Part shown: piece after piece, positions 34,082-46,877 of the stretch
How the letters are laid out: every line of letters begins with the position of its first letter
Numbering within the stretch: position 1 is the stretch's first letter
Assembly: GCA_963969595.1 (NCBI GenBank)
Contig: OZ018413.1
Location: 8,856,211 to 8,920,210, forward strand
DNA from: Neckera pumila
Taxonomy: Eukaryota > Streptophyta > Bryopsida > Hypnales > Neckeraceae
Direction: 5' to 3'
Length of the DNA: 64,000 nt
Made by a program: the position numbers and the translations under genes
The notes under the pieces: model-generated
The model's input: the letters and a program-made list of their open reading frames with translations, nothing else
Databases searched by the model: none
Told to the model about the DNA's origin: nothing

Positions 34082-34279
34082 CATTGTTGTCACATCAGGC
34101 GACTTAGGAACACTGGACATCTCGGATAGGCAAATATATTAGACAATTTGGACGGACCGGACGGACAATGTAATTACCTTAAAGTAATTACATAAGGCGG
34201 GTTACAATCATTGGATGTCCCGAACAGACGGACATATTGGACAATTCAGATGGACAATCCATCTAATGTGACAACTATG
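34082..34279 (-). mobile_element. MITE-like repeat, copy 2
   Basis: Reverse-complement partner of 27502-27699. Either the two are independent insertions of one MITE family, or they are the arms of a roughly 1.3-kb element that was later split by the copia insertion. The outer flanks share a few extra bases (ATCC), which slightly favours the second reading. Confidence 0.75.
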
Positions 34280-34305
34280 GATAACCCTACAAAAATTTAG
34301 CAAAC

Positions 34306-34695
34306 TTGCTTTCTCACCATTTCTATGAATTTGTAGGGATGGAAACTTGGGATGCAGCTAAACAATGCAAATGGCTGCATGGAAGTGGTGCAACAGATTT
34401 TTTTAAGGCAAGCGGGTTCACAAAGTTATTTGGTAATTGTATAAAAATTTATATGAATCTACTTCTCATAGTTAAAAAGTTAAGAGGCATGTCTGTTGAC
34501 TCTAGTAGATCTAAGTGTCATAACTTCAAACTTGTGCAAGTTGCCTTCGCTCTGAAGCAGCCGGCCTTATCCAAGATAGAGGAATTTATTCTCCTCTTTT
34601 TCTCAACATGTTTTGGAACGCCTCTTGAAGATGTCATTGAGATGCACAACATGGGTGAGTTGCTGTCAAAGTTTTTTAGAGAGTATACAATTTAG
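34306..34695 (+). other. 129-codon open frame of doubtful status
   Basis: It reads HHFYEFVGMETWDAAKQC at its start and has ordinary composition. The motif YEFVGMETW resembles YELVGKELW in the decayed exon interrupted by the copia element, so this may be a diverged duplicate or the next exon. No family is recognised. Confidence 0.3.
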
Positions 34696-37600
34696 ATTGA
34701 AGGTGATTTTCTGGTGGGATCTGGGATCTTGGAGCTAGTCACGTGGGTGGTGGACTTCAATAGCCTTTTCCATGTGCACTATGCATACAAGTGTAACTCA
34801 AGTGTTTTTAGCTTTTTTGAAATTTAGTGTTGGATTCAGAAGTTTTGGAAGTACTTGTTCTAGCTAATATGAACTCAAAGACTATTCAAGTTTGTTGCAA
34901 GAGGAGTAGGTTGCTGCAGTAAGATGATCTCCACATTTGTTCATTTATAAACTAACTGTAACGGGGTGAAGATACTTGTGACTGATGACAATGGGTATAT
35001 TTTCTGTGCTATGTGTGGCTCATATTTGTGTAGGTCACACCAACGTGTCTCACGTGCATTCCTTCTACATTTCAGATTTGCTAATTGCGTTGATTGTTTA
35101 TTCTAGTAAGTAAACATGTTGTGTTTGTTAATAATTTCGGTCAAGATCTATGATTCACGTTTAGCTTCACGTTGCTAACATGCATGTACATGACTCACCT
35201 GCGGGTCTTGCATGTTGTTGAATTTTTTCCTTGCATTCCTAGACACTAACATCAATTTTCTTCAGTGTGAATGGAATGGTTATCCGAGGGTTACTTATGC
35301 ACTTCCCTTTGCCCAAGTGTCCACACCTTGTACACATGAATAGGAGTTGACCTTCTTTGGAGTCAAAACTCAATTATAAAGGAGAAGCCTCGTCCAAATT
35401 GTCCCTCCTCCCCTAGTTTTGATAAATTCTTGCACGACTTCTTTGTCAAATGTTCGAATGAATAAAAAATTAGATGGCCATATAGGCATTTGAATTCCCC
35501 ATCTTTGATCAAAGTTTTAGACCACCACACAAAGTAGTTTAGTTGTAGATACATGCCCAAATTCCCACTTGGCCCTCAAGAGGCCACTTGGGCCTGTAGA
35601 GAATAATCTGTGAACGTTCAGCTAGTCATATTGTTTGCCCCTCTATAGTGCTCTACAGTGATGTGGCAAGTGCCCACCCATTATAATGCTATTTCTAAAA
35701 ATTATAATAGTCAACATTGCATGATGGCCTCATAAAAATTGCTAAAAGGGCACCAGCGGACCTAACATAGTGTCTTTGAATTTTTTTACAATTTGGATTA
35801 TTCAAAATTATGAGTACATTTGGTGAGGTTGTTTTTTGCCTTCCATGATGAATCATTTGTTTATAATCTCTTCCAAAAGAAATCAAATGAAGAATAGCCT
35901 TTTCTTATTTTGCAAAATTTCTTTTTGTTATGCAAAGGATGAAAAACATCCCCGTGGGCATGTAAGGATCAAAAGTGCACATGATGTTTCCAAAGTGTTC
36001 TTAGTATTTTCAATAAAAGTGTACATGATGTTTTTAAACTATTGTCATCCTTGCAAAAGCAAAGCTAGAATTACCACAGTTGTTAATACATCACAAATCT
36101 TTTTTACTTTATATACAAACGTTTATTGAGAAAAAAATATATTATCTATAAATACAAGAGTAAAATTAAAAATTAGAAAACCTTTACTTTTAAAATTAGA
36201 ATCTAGTATTGTTATTTATAAATGCTAAAAATTTAAGTGTTAAAAATATTTGCACTAAATCTTTAAGGCCTTGCAAAGAGTTGTTAGTGACCTCCAAGAT
36301 CAATTTTCAAGGAAGGGTGCACCGGCTTTGTTTCATGGCATTCCGATGCACGATGTGAAAGTTATGAATTTTCAATGTGGTGGCTAAGGCATTCAATAGC
36401 TTGTCAATCTATGCTTGATGGCCCAATGGCTCTCCAAGATCAATTTTCTAGTTTATAAAGAATTTTTCTAATTTTCAATGTCAATAAGAATAAAAACTTC
36501 AAAATTCAATACCTTTCACTATGTCTATTTAAACACGGCAAAATTGACCCCCCACTCCATTCTCTATTGCCAAGGGCTTGTAGATGACACCAAGTGAACC
36601 TCAAGTGGCTTGGTAGTTTAGGAGATCCCAAGTACATCACAAATACAACAAATATTTATTTTAATAATATAAAATAGATTATTATTCTTGTTGCTATTAG
36701 CAAACTAAGCTCACTTGATAATTAGGAGAGGTATAGATTTAGGTTTAGTACTATTGTATTAGCTTTAGTCATTTTTAATCCCTTAAAGAATAAGGGTCCA
36801 AATTTCCAAAATTGTTTAGATGTGTCATAAAATACAACTTAGAATAGTAAATTAATAATGAATTCAAACAAATATTATGAGGGATGATGTATAGATCATA
36901 TCCATATAGATAGATTTATTATAGTTACACTATGGGCTCCGTCATTGTGAACTGTGACACCTCTGCAATCTAATGTGGCCAAGAGACTGCCACATCAGAT
37001 ATTAATATTTCATTTATTTTTTAAATATTTTTTAATAAAAAAATTATTATTTTAGTATTTTAATTTTAAAAATTATTTTTTAATATTTTAATAAAAAATT
37101 TATTTTATTTTTATTTTATTTTTTAATCTGACTATTTTTAAAATGGGGAACAATGTTGAAACAAACTTTTATAACCTTCAAATCTCCTCTAATGTTCAAA
37201 ATTCATAACTTCTTCATTCAACAACTAAAAAATACATGGTTGAATGCATTGAAATCTTTAGTTGCTAAAATAGCCACTTTTAAGTCTTGTTATTGACAAA
37301 ATCACAAAATTTAATAAAACAATTCAAATTTCAAATGTAGTGCTAACCTTCAAGCCGTGTAGATGAGAATTTTTGCATTGTATGCCTGTGTTCTTTAATA
37401 CATTCAACATCATTATTTCAAAAAATTGCTTGTATTTGTCTTCTTCCAACAAAGAGCAACTCTTTAGGTCAAGAAATTGGTATGTAAGATACTTTGTCAA
37501 AGTTTTTGTGCCCATTGAAGCAAATTGCAAAAACAAAACCCTATGATCAACAGGCTAAGACAATATTAACGCAGGAAAGACATGCAATAAACCTTGGAAG

Positions 37601-38281
37601 GTGAAAATAGGGTGAAATTAGAGACCACAATTGAAGAGGAGTTCTTGATTTTTGTGGCAAGTTCCTTAAACTGCAATTGTGGATCAAAAACCCCACATCA
37701 TTCCAAAGCACAATCAAAATCTCATCAATCCCAATCCTAGGACTCAAAACTCCCAAAATCCAAAACTCAAAAAAAAATTCCTTGCGCTTCAGTCTTTTCA
37801 ATTAAAAACAAACTCGCCACTGCTTTGGAGAATTCAATGACCCTTTTTTGAAACTCTAGCAATACGCATTGCAAGAATCTAGAAAAGATGCAACAATGAT
37901 TCCAATAAGAAATGCAGGGCATTGCAAGTGTCAATTTGGAAGAGCGAGGTGGTAGACAAGGTGTTGTAAAGAGAAGCATTGAGAAATCCCACATCATTCC
38001 AAAGCTCCAACCAAACCAAATACAAACCCTAAATAAAAGGTCTTAAACAATACGATTGGAATTGTCTACAGGTCATTTTCTTGATTCAAACAAAAAATCA
38101 AGAAAAAGAAAAAGAGATCATAGTGATACCCGCGAACGACAGGACCACCCGTATACCCGGCGAGGCACTTAGATTAGGGTTTGTCAGTTCCTCTCTGACT
38201 CTTCCTTTGTCGTTTCTTTTGAAATCCCGTGTGTGCGGGGCGACGTCCCCATGCATGCACCGAATTGGAGTCTTGTCTTGA
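34696..38281. other. Long intergenic stretch, nothing firm recognised
   Basis: A/T-rich with runs of A/T near 37010-37130. Short open frames without motifs. A phrase of about 20 bp (CTCCAAGATCAATTTTC) recurs near 36291 and 36435. Confidence 0.4.
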
Positions 38282-38503
38282 ATTTAAGTGAACCTTATCG
38301 ATTCTTTTCTGAACATTTTCAGCTTGTTTTTCCACCGAAGATGTGCGAGTTTTGAGGAATTCTTGATGAGTCTGCGCTTGTTTGACGAGCAGACGAGGTG
38401 TCTCTTGTGTGTGTGAGAGTCGATTAATTGACGAGGTTGCGAAGGATGAAATGTGAAGGTCGGAGTTGATGAATTCGACGACTTCGGGTTTCGGCACCGT
38501 CAT
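38282..38503 (-). other. Possible first exon of an unidentified gene
   Basis: From ATG 38503 the frame reads MTVPKPEVVEFINSDLH and then a predicted helix (SSVEKQAENVQKRIDK), with balanced composition and GC content above the surroundings. A GATAAG/GTTCAC junction at about 38306 could be a weak donor. No downstream exon could be connected, so this is a low-confidence candidate. Confidence 0.3.
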
Positions 38504-39039
38504 GGCAGCGATGGAGGGAGATGTGTTTTTGTAAAACACATTGTTTCCGCTCGCAGAGTCGAAATTCGAGGACAGATCGGAGCTTACTCAAGGTTCGTTG
38601 CTTGCCCTCGCCTGAAGGAGCTGTGGTCGTATTTGTAGGTGAAGAAGGGGGAGTCTCCGAAGATATAGATTTTTCGAGAGACGATTGAATTCATTAGGAA
38701 TGTACACTAGTTCGGGAATGTACGGCAGCAGTTGTAATCGAATTGAAAGCTGTCATTTGTAACATGCAGAGATCGTGAATTTTTGCGATTTTGTTACCGA
38801 GCAGAGCATCTCTTGCCTAAGAGCAAGAGATGCGAGCAGTGAAGCGAGGTAGTGAAGTTCATCTAGCCTTCATGTCAGGTTTTGCAGCCATGTCGAGGTA
38901 GCAGGTTCCAGCAGTAGAGGTACTGAAGTGTGTTTTCCATGTGGATAATTTGGCAGCCACAGTAGCTGCAAAGGATATTAAAGGATTGCAAATCGAATTT
39001 TCCAGTGAACATGAAACACTCTACAAACATATTAAACAA

Positions 39040-39640
39040 ATATAATATATATATTTCTATACAAATAACACACCTAAATAAGTTGATAATGATAATATAA
39101 TTTATTAATATTATAAATAATAATTATATGTTTAATAATAATATTAATATAATTAGTTATATTACAACCAAAATATATTAATTAATATTGATAGTTTAAT
39201 TATTATAATAAACTATAATTAATATTATATATCAATATATATAATAATATAATAATTAATATAATATGTATATTAAATATATGTTATATATAAATATATA
39301 ATATATATAATTATAATAATATAATTGATTATATATTAAAATAATATATCAAAATAAAATAATATATAATATATTAATTATATTATTATATATTTTGATA
39401 TTATATTTATATTATTAGTATATTATTAAATTATATACTATAATTAATTAAAATTATTAATATTAATATTAATATATATTTATTATATATATTAAATATA
39501 AATATATTAAATTATGTTATTATGTATTATTATGTAATTATAAATATTAATATTAATATGTATTTAATTTATTTATATATATTATATTATTAGTTATATT
39601 TAATTATTTATATTAACTATATATTAATATGTTCTAAAGC
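39040..39640. repeat. A/T-only low-complexity tract downstream of the PPR-like gene
   Basis: About 600 bp of almost pure A/T of the same irregular style as 1028-1885 and 5455-6480. It ends about 65 bp past the stop codon of the minus-strand gene at 39704. The stretch 38504-39039 before it holds no recognisable gene. Confidence 0.88.
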
Positions 39641-39703
39641 CGGAAGAACAAATGAACATTCCCTACAAAATGAATTTCAAGTATGAATTGGCCACAAACA
39701 AAC

Positions 39704-40957
39704 TCACAAACTTGTCTCATCTTCTGTCTCCCACGTCTGTTCGCTAATCGGACTCTTCACCTCCTTCTGAGCCTTACTATCACTCCCCTTGCCTTGAGCA
39801 AACTCTTTACCAACATCAACAGAGAATTCCAACCCTAATTCCTTGAGATTATCAAACATGGAAACTACATTTTCTTTGAGCTTCTGCAAATATTCTTCCT
39901 TGCTTTCGACATTGCCTGATGAGACAAGCTGCAGAGGCCAAACCTTCACCAAAATGCCCACGTACCGCTCTCGCTTCTCTCCCTCAGGACAGTGGTCTTT
40001 GATCACGAGTGCCGCCTCTTTAGGCTTGCTCTCCAGCAGCAACGCTTTGGCCACGGACACAGCACTGGCGGTGGAATGCACCAAGCCCTGCTTGTCTCTC
40101 CAATTTTGAACCTCATAAATAAGCTTGACGTCTCCAGCATTGGCAGCGCTCGAGATCAGCACATCCAAGAGAGATCGGTGCAACGTGAGCCCCTGCTTGG
40201 CGTATCCCTTGGCGAGCGAGAACATGAGCTCCGTCTCCCCGGCCTGCTTGCATTGGCGGAGAAGGATGTCGGCCGTATTTTGCGTGGCCTGGATGTCGTT
40301 CGTTTCCATAACGCGCAAGACTCTGCGCATGAGGCTCACGTTTTTGTGGAACTTGGAATGCTTGAGGAGGAGATTCACGGAGCCGATGTTGCAGGTGAAT
40401 CCCGAATGATTCTGCTTCTGGAGGAGCTTGAGAGCGTTGTTAGAGTCGCCGAATCGAAGGTAGGCCGCGACCATCATGTTCGTCACCTCCTTCGTGTGGT
40501 TTACCGTTTCGCCTTTCTCCACGGTACGAAAGACGCGCACAAGCTCCGCAGCGCGCATGGCGAGGGCTACCTCGGGAGAAGTGGAGGAGGAGCGAATGAG
40601 TTCGTGTAAAGAGCTGGAATACGGTAGGATCTTCTTCTCTAGGGACGCCACTATGTCGTTGTACAACTGTAGAGGATCCTTCTTCGGTTGCGTAGGGACT
40701 TCCACCGTTTGCTTAGGGACTTCGACCTGCATTGTGCAAAGACTCTTGACCTGCGACATGAAACCGTGATGCAATCCATTGCACCCCCCCGGCGAACTTG
40801 AGCCAAACACTGAAAGCTCTGAAACACGCCACGCAGGCCGCAACCGCACACCGTATACGAAATGCGATCTTTCCACAAAAGGATTATGCGTTTCAAAATG
40901 AAAATCGCGCGAGAATGGAATGCGCAAGAACCTAATTGCTCGCCTAACGCCCTGCAT
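39704..40957 (-). CDS. PPR-like helical-repeat protein, probably mitochondrial
   Basis: 417 codons, intronless, GC-rich third positions. The first 60 residues are rich in Arg, Phe and Ser with few acids (MQGVRRAIRFLRIPFSRD), as in mitochondrial presequences. Residues about 140-330 form consecutive amphipathic helix pairs of about 35 residues (TNMMVAAYLRFGDSNNALKLL, NTADILLRQCKQAGETELMF, DVLISSAANAGDVKLIYEV), the PPR pattern. There is no E, DYW or SMR domain, so it would be a P-class or PPR-like factor in organellar RNA metabolism or the mitoribosome. The frame is intact. A threefold tandem repeat lies in its upstream region. Confidence 0.72.
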   Translation of the reverse strand: MQGVRRAIRFLRIPFSRDFHFETHNPFVERSHFVYGVRLRPAWRVSELSVFGSSSPGGCNGLHHGFMSQVKSLCTMQVEVPKQTVEVPTQPKKDPLQLYNDIVASLEKKILPYSSSLHELIRSSSTSPEVALAMRAAELVRVFRTVEKGETVNHTKEVTNMMVAAYLRFGDSNNALKLLQKQNHSGFTCNIGSVNLLLKHSKFHKNVSLMRRVLRVMETNDIQATQNTADILLRQCKQAGETELMFSLAKGYAKQGLTLHRSLLDVLISSAANAGDVKLIYEVQNWRDKQGLVHSTASAVSVAKALLLESKPKEAALVIKDHCPEGEKRERYVGILVKVWPLQLVSSGNVESKEEYLQKLKENVVSMFDNLKELGLEFSVDVGKEFAQGKGSDSKAQKEVKSPISEQTWETEDETSL

Positions 40958-40975
40958 ACTTCCTGTCCTCTAAAA

Positions 40976-41420
40976 ATCCTAAACCCTAAACACTAGTGCA
41001 AGTATTCATTCAACAAATTGGCGATCCTGCGCGCAGGCAAGCTCATTCCATTTCTGCAAAGTCGAACCTGACAAAGCATAACCTAAAAAGCTCGGAAAAT
41101 CTGCATGAAGCGTTCACCCTCGCGTTCCTTCCTCCGAAACTGTAAACCCTAAATGGCGACCGCAGACCCTAATGCGATCTTTCGTTCGACAAAATGGCGC
41201 TGCATCCTCATTCCATTCCGCAAAATCGAACCTCACAAAGCATAACCTAAAAGAATCATACTCGAAAAAATCTGCATGAAGCGCTCACCTCGCACCTTCT
41301 CGACTTCCCAAACCCTAAGTCCTGAATGGCGACCACAAAAGGAGCTGTCATTCGATAAAATGGCGCTCGAAGCTCATTACATTCCTCATACCAAACGTAA
41401 CAGAGGATAACCTAATATAC
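40976..41420. repeat. Tandem repeat of about 165-180 bp, 2.6 copies, upstream of the PPR-like gene
   Basis: Successive units share AAACCCTAA, AATGGCGACC, CATTC(G)ACAAAATGGCG, CTCATTCCATTC, CAAAGCATAACCTAAAA and AAAATCTGCATGAAGCG in the same order; the third is truncated. They begin 19 bp upstream of the start codon at 40957 and probably cover the promoter or 5' leader. A 22-bp repeat (AACCTAATATACTCGGTGTGT, 2.5 copies, 41409-41462) adjoins. Confidence 0.8.
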
Positions 41421-41462
41421 TCGGTGTGTAACCTAATATACTCGGTGTGTAACCTAACATAC

Positions 41463-41998
41463 ATCAGTGCCGGTTCAGTCTTCCTTCTTGACTTATTTAT
41501 TGTGGTGCTCGACAATGATACGGATAATGTTTCGAATTTCAGGCATGTCTGCAAAAGTCTTGAATGAACAACTAGACCAGCCCTTGCAAATTCCTCAACA
41601 GCGTAAAATTCTCACAACCACAAACACACCTTATAAAGGTGTCACTGAGCCACAATAAAATCCTTCCAATGTGCACGTCATTAAAAGGGGGTAACATTCT
41701 CCCCATCAGATGAAACATAGCACTTGCAAAGGTTAGCTCTAGCAACAGATAGCCGACCCCTGCAAGTCAAAAATGAGAGACCTAGGTCCTGCCTACACTT
41801 CAAATCACCAGTACAATGGAGGAATGTGTTCAGTATTACTTGTGCATCCAATGCATCTACTATTCATGATTGCTAGAGCCAACCTTCAGTGTTCACACGA
41901 CATAGCTGATTGCAGAGCAAAACTGCAGGAATGGCAGTTTGTTTCCCCTGGTATCCTAGAGAGCTGTCAGCAGCCACAATAGGAGAAATTTAACGCAG
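41463..41998. other. Intergenic stretch between the PPR-like gene and AXR1
   Basis: It should include the 3' untranslated region of AXR1. No further gene recognised. Confidence 0.4.
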
Positions 41999-44900
41999 CT
42001 AAACGATCAACACTAAGGAGGTGGCACTCATGGCATTGTAGATGAATGTTCCTTGTATTGGTGTGAATTGCCTTGTCAATAACTGCAGAGACAAAAAAAT
42101 TGCATTAAAATGATGTTGGGACTGAGCATGAGGAGATCTCAGGCACCAGGAAACTGAAATGAAACACAGGGCAATATGTTAATCATGAAGATAGGCATAA
42201 ATTTATGGACAAGGAAGAAGAGATAGATACCTTGATGCATTCTTGAGAAGCAATTCCGCCCACAATGGAGGCAACACAGTGAATTTCACCTGCTCCAAAC
42301 CGGCAGACTTCACTTATCACGTCTTCAGGAAGACTTGCTCCGCCTCCCCCCATGTCATTCAATAAACCTACTGCTAACGACTTCAACCTTGATACATCCT
42401 CCTCCATCTCCCTGCCGAGACAGAAACAGTGATAATTCACATGAGACTATCAATTAAAATATAATTTCTAATTCAGGATGGTTGTGGCAGATCGGAGAAC
42501 GACAAGAAAGTAGCACCAGTTCGAACATACTACTGCAAACAACAGAGCAACTCATCCTATCTTCAAGTAGAAAATCCATTTGAGATGCGCAATAACATCC
42601 TCTCAAGTATTGAGCCATGCCCTAAATGTTTGCAAGTATCGCAAGTACTCCACAAAATGGGCAACGGTGACTTACCCGTCAAAGACACCTGGAAATCTGT
42701 TGTAGGTTGCAGCAAAGTGGTCCACTGCACGAAGCAGCACGTACAAAGCTGGATGACTGCACAAGTATCGCAAGTCAAACCTTCAGGTAGATTTAGCGAC
42801 TAGCATCATAGTCATGAAGATGCTTGAATACAAACACAAAGTATATGCATATACAAGTAAAAAAGACGCCCATCAACACTGTTTCTATTGTTTTCATGCA
42901 GAATCTGCAATCTGCCGTCGGTGTTAAATCCTGATGAAAATGGATTACCATACTCTTTTGAGGGAAAAAACGGTCATGATATAGAATAGCTATTTTCCCG
43001 CAAATCACGGAACAGTCTACTAACCAAAAAATGAGGTTCAAATGCACAATAATCATTTCAAGATGTAGCTTGGAGGCAATGTTTAAAAGGCCAAATTATC
43101 TTCCAAACAGTGCTCAGTTAGAATAAGAAATGAGAGTACAATTATCTTACCTGCTTTCTTCAACTGCAAGAAGTCTCTGAAGTTCAGATCCTGATCGGGA
43201 ACTAAACTCATCGCTCAACATCTTACATCTCAATACCTGCACGAGGTTTAAGAACATTCTCCATGACCTTGAAGATGCATGGCAATCCACTGGAAACAAC
43301 TCTTAAGATAAAAAAGAACTCCTACACCCATTACCTACGCCAATGACACACGCTAGCATCAATGTCAATACCCTTAAATTCCGAGCATTCTTGCAAAACA
43401 GTTTTAAGGTACTCCTAGGGATTGGAGAAGATTCCCGGCCGATTTGCTTCAACATGCGGGTTACGTATCCTCCCACAGCTGTTACATCAGCCTCTGCTCG
43501 TGCTTGATAAATTTTTTGTAACTTGATATAATAGCTGCAATACAAATCAAAACAATGCATTCAGATAACGAATGTGTATACTGGGTCTAAGACTTTTAAT
43601 ACCTTTGCAGATTGGACATTACAAGGTGCACTTCTCATCTTCAAATATAAATCACCTGTTTGAGAATGAGTGACAATAATGGAAGACTAAAATCAAGTTT
43701 ATAAAGTCTCACTCTGTAAATGAATGCATGTCTGGAATTGCACCATCCAAAGGAGGCTCTCCTTGACCCTCATTAGCCATAAATTGCTGCAAAGCACGTC
43801 AATACGAATATCAGAGAAATAGACGTGCGAAAAGAAATATTAAAAAGTATTAAACTCTAGCTACATAAACTGGTGCAAGCACCATGTCTAAGCTTGGAAA
43901 AAGAGACCTGAATGGATTGAAAAGTAACGGATTCTTCTAATATTAGATAATCGATTCAGTAGAGGAGCAGCCTGGACAAACCTTGAGAGCAGAAACCATG
44001 ATCCAGAAGTCAGAAGACGATGCATCGACATCTGCTGCCTTGTCCTCCAAAACGGCTCGCAGTTGAGAACCTGTCACATACCAGGAAATGAAAACGTTGA
44101 AAAAAGTTAACCTTCAAGAATTTAATAAAATGAACTGAGACATAGCGACTGAACCTCAAGATTCAAATTTCCCTAGCAGGCAGAGTAAAGAATGTCATCG
44201 GACCCGTTAGAACCTAATATGGAACCTTGACAGCAGATGCCGAAAAGCGACGGCTACAAGAAAAAAAGGGTTTGTCATTATAGGTATAAAAAACTAAAGT
44301 TATGAAACTTACTAATTCCGGGAGGAAACAACATAATGTAAGCACTTTTCAAAGCTTCCGTATAATTATCCTCGTCCTCTTCGACCCGCCTCCTCTCGGT
44401 GATTGCTTCCTGTAATTTAGACCAAAAATTTGAGCAACCCTTAAGAAACAGGGAGGCTGAACTCAACAGAATTTACACCGTAAGATCGGTCACAATGGGG
44501 CTATATAGTTCAAAGTAAGCCTCGAAAAATTTGAACCAGCTGTCGGATGTAATATACTGTTTCTTATCTGTTTCATATCAGTAATTAAGCATTACCTTGA
44601 ACAATCTCACGTTTGCTGGCAGCTTGCCACCGTGTGCTTTTTTCCAGTCTTCTGCAATTTTGATCAAGAGCACTGCAAATGGAATGTGCTTGTGAATATT
44701 ATTGTCTTGAGTATCAATGTCAAACTCGTCAACATAGCTGCACAAGACAAAGTAATGAGGAGGCGTCAGCGTCGTAGGAATTCAAGTATACACATAATCA
44801 AGCAAGAAAATATTGGTGGAGGAATAAGTAAAGTCCAAGGAAACCCTCCTTTCAAACCAAATTAGCAAAGAAAGAGGGAATCAAGCACCCTATTCCATCT

Positions 44901-46877
44901 GCTGATTTCAACTCGTGAATAAAGCCTAGACACACAAACCTTCTTTTAATTCCAGAAACTCTTTAAGGATAGACCCACATGGCCTAAGAAAATGGCCTCA
45001 AAGATGTTCAGAACATTTAAGACCAGTATAGGTTCTATACAAGCATTACATATCCACTTCACTTGCAAAATTAAAGTACGCTACTCTTGGATACATTCTG
45101 CCAATGCCGGACCTTTGAAGTTCAGGCCAAGGCTTATGCAATCGAAGATCCTCCACTTTGTTATCCGGCTTTGACTCAATTATATCGTGCTCCTGTAAGA
45201 CACAGCAAAACAAAATCAGACTTAATTTCTACAAAACGTTTACACTCGGGATATACGCACATTCTGACACAAACGAAGTTCGCCTTGATCTAATGGCATT
45301 CAACTTAATGCCAATGATTCTAGTAACGCAGCGGAATTTGTGTCAAAAGACAATGTATGTAAGCTGGACCGAAAGAGTCTACGTACCCTGACACTTATTC
45401 GAACAAGCCCCGCCAGGCCATAGGAGCGAGCAATCACGAGCATAACCTGTTGCTGCCGACAAATCTCCTCCAGTTTCAGCAAAGGTGCCTCAGTCATCTG
45501 GCAAGACCCAATACAGTAACTCTCATGAGATGGTTAAATAATCCTACATTGAAAGCACGAGAAAACATTCTTAAATAAGATGAGGTGCAAGTCTGGATAA
45601 ACCTGAGAACAAATTGCACCACCTTAACCCCTAACTGTCCAAATGGCAAAAGTGGCCCCTCCCATAATAGGAAATCAAAAAATCACTTAGGAAAGGTTCA
45701 AGGAAGACGACAAAATGTAGAAATCCTACCCTACATTTTAATAAGATAGATATATGCATTGAAAGTCATTACAAACAACTATTAGCTTCCAAAGTGGACT
45801 TTCTATTTTGGGGCATATAGGGATTAACGGGATCCAAATATGCCTCAGCGGCCTATCTGCACAAGGCAAATGACAGCTACTTCATGCACTTGAATCACAG
45901 TGGTTTGCTAAATAGCAAGGCGAACCATGCCGACGATTGAACCCATACTCAAGTTCTCAAAACGCAGAGTAAGTCAACGTACCAAATCCATAAATGAATA
46001 GTTACCTGAGTTGCAATAACAAGAGTGAATTGTGCAAAGAATCCCGGGTTAGACTCCAACAGAGCTTCTGGAGACTCTTCCACAAACTTTGCACCAACTG
46101 ACTCATTCAGCTCCTGTAGCAATGCACAGACACTCTTGGCTTTGGATTGCCCCATACTTTCCCAGTCAACTGCAAAACATCCATCAACACACATCCCCAA
46201 GGTTGAAACACACCATCCCCAAAGCTCCGGTAACCAGTTCGAGCCATCGAATACAGAGAGACAAAACCCTACTATCGATATTCCTGAGGTTCATGCTCAT
46301 CTCCAACCAATGAAAACGCATCTGATCGATGTCAAATCCTCCCAAGCGAGAGCAAAGCACATCAAACGAAGCTCACCTAGATAATTATTGCCCAAGTCTG
46401 ATGGAGAGACTTTGGAAACATCCACAATGGTGAACGATCCAATGCCTCCTAAGACTAAATTCTTCAAAGCCTCCGAGCCGGTCGGACCACAATTGAGGAC
46501 ACAAACACGTGCTCGTTCGAGCGCAGACTGTCCATGCTCGCCCCATATTCTGCACACACACATCAGCAACCAAAAAACCTTCAAATTCTATTCAAATATG
46601 TCTAGTATTAGATCTCATACAACAATTCAAATAGCACTAACAAAAAATTTCGAACGGCAATGACGACCACGCTAATCAGGAGAAATCAATTCAACAACAC
46701 TGTAGCTACGAAATTAAACCAATTCTTAACCTAGGCTTCAAACTCAACTTCAATCACGTAGCTTCTTCAAAACATTGGCTCCATTCCGATTGCAACCTAA
46801 AAAATCGCATTCAAAACAGCAACAGCGCTGGGGGTTAAATACCTGAGCTGACGATCGTACTTGTTGTTCCGCTGCGC
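41999..46877 (-). CDS. AXR1: NEDD8-activating enzyme E1 regulatory subunit (AXR1/NAE1), 14 exons, about 519 aa
   Basis: With the ECR1/UBA3 subunit this protein activates NEDD8/RUB for cullin neddylation. Exons in order: 46877-46843, 46549-46377, 46169-46006, 45497-45387, 45192-45113, 44737-44596, 44409-44313, 44070-43982, 43786-43713, 43534-43372, 43236-43151, 42756-42676, 42411-42231 and 42082-41999. All have GT-AG borders and join in phase. Landmarks are [34 protein letters not shown] (adenylation fold), [72 protein letters not shown], [24 protein letters not shown] and the C-terminal [10 protein letters not shown]. As known for this family, the catalytic cysteine is absent because it resides in the partner. 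The donor of exon 6 is uncertain (44611 or 44596, both in phase). Length is close to the roughly 540 aa of the Arabidopsis protein. Confidence 0.95.

Noticed and set aside
39843..40769. Plus-strand frames opposite the PPR-like gene, including 205 codons at 39992-40609
   Set aside because: Antisense shadows of a GC-rich coding region; the minus strand has a presequence and helical repeats.
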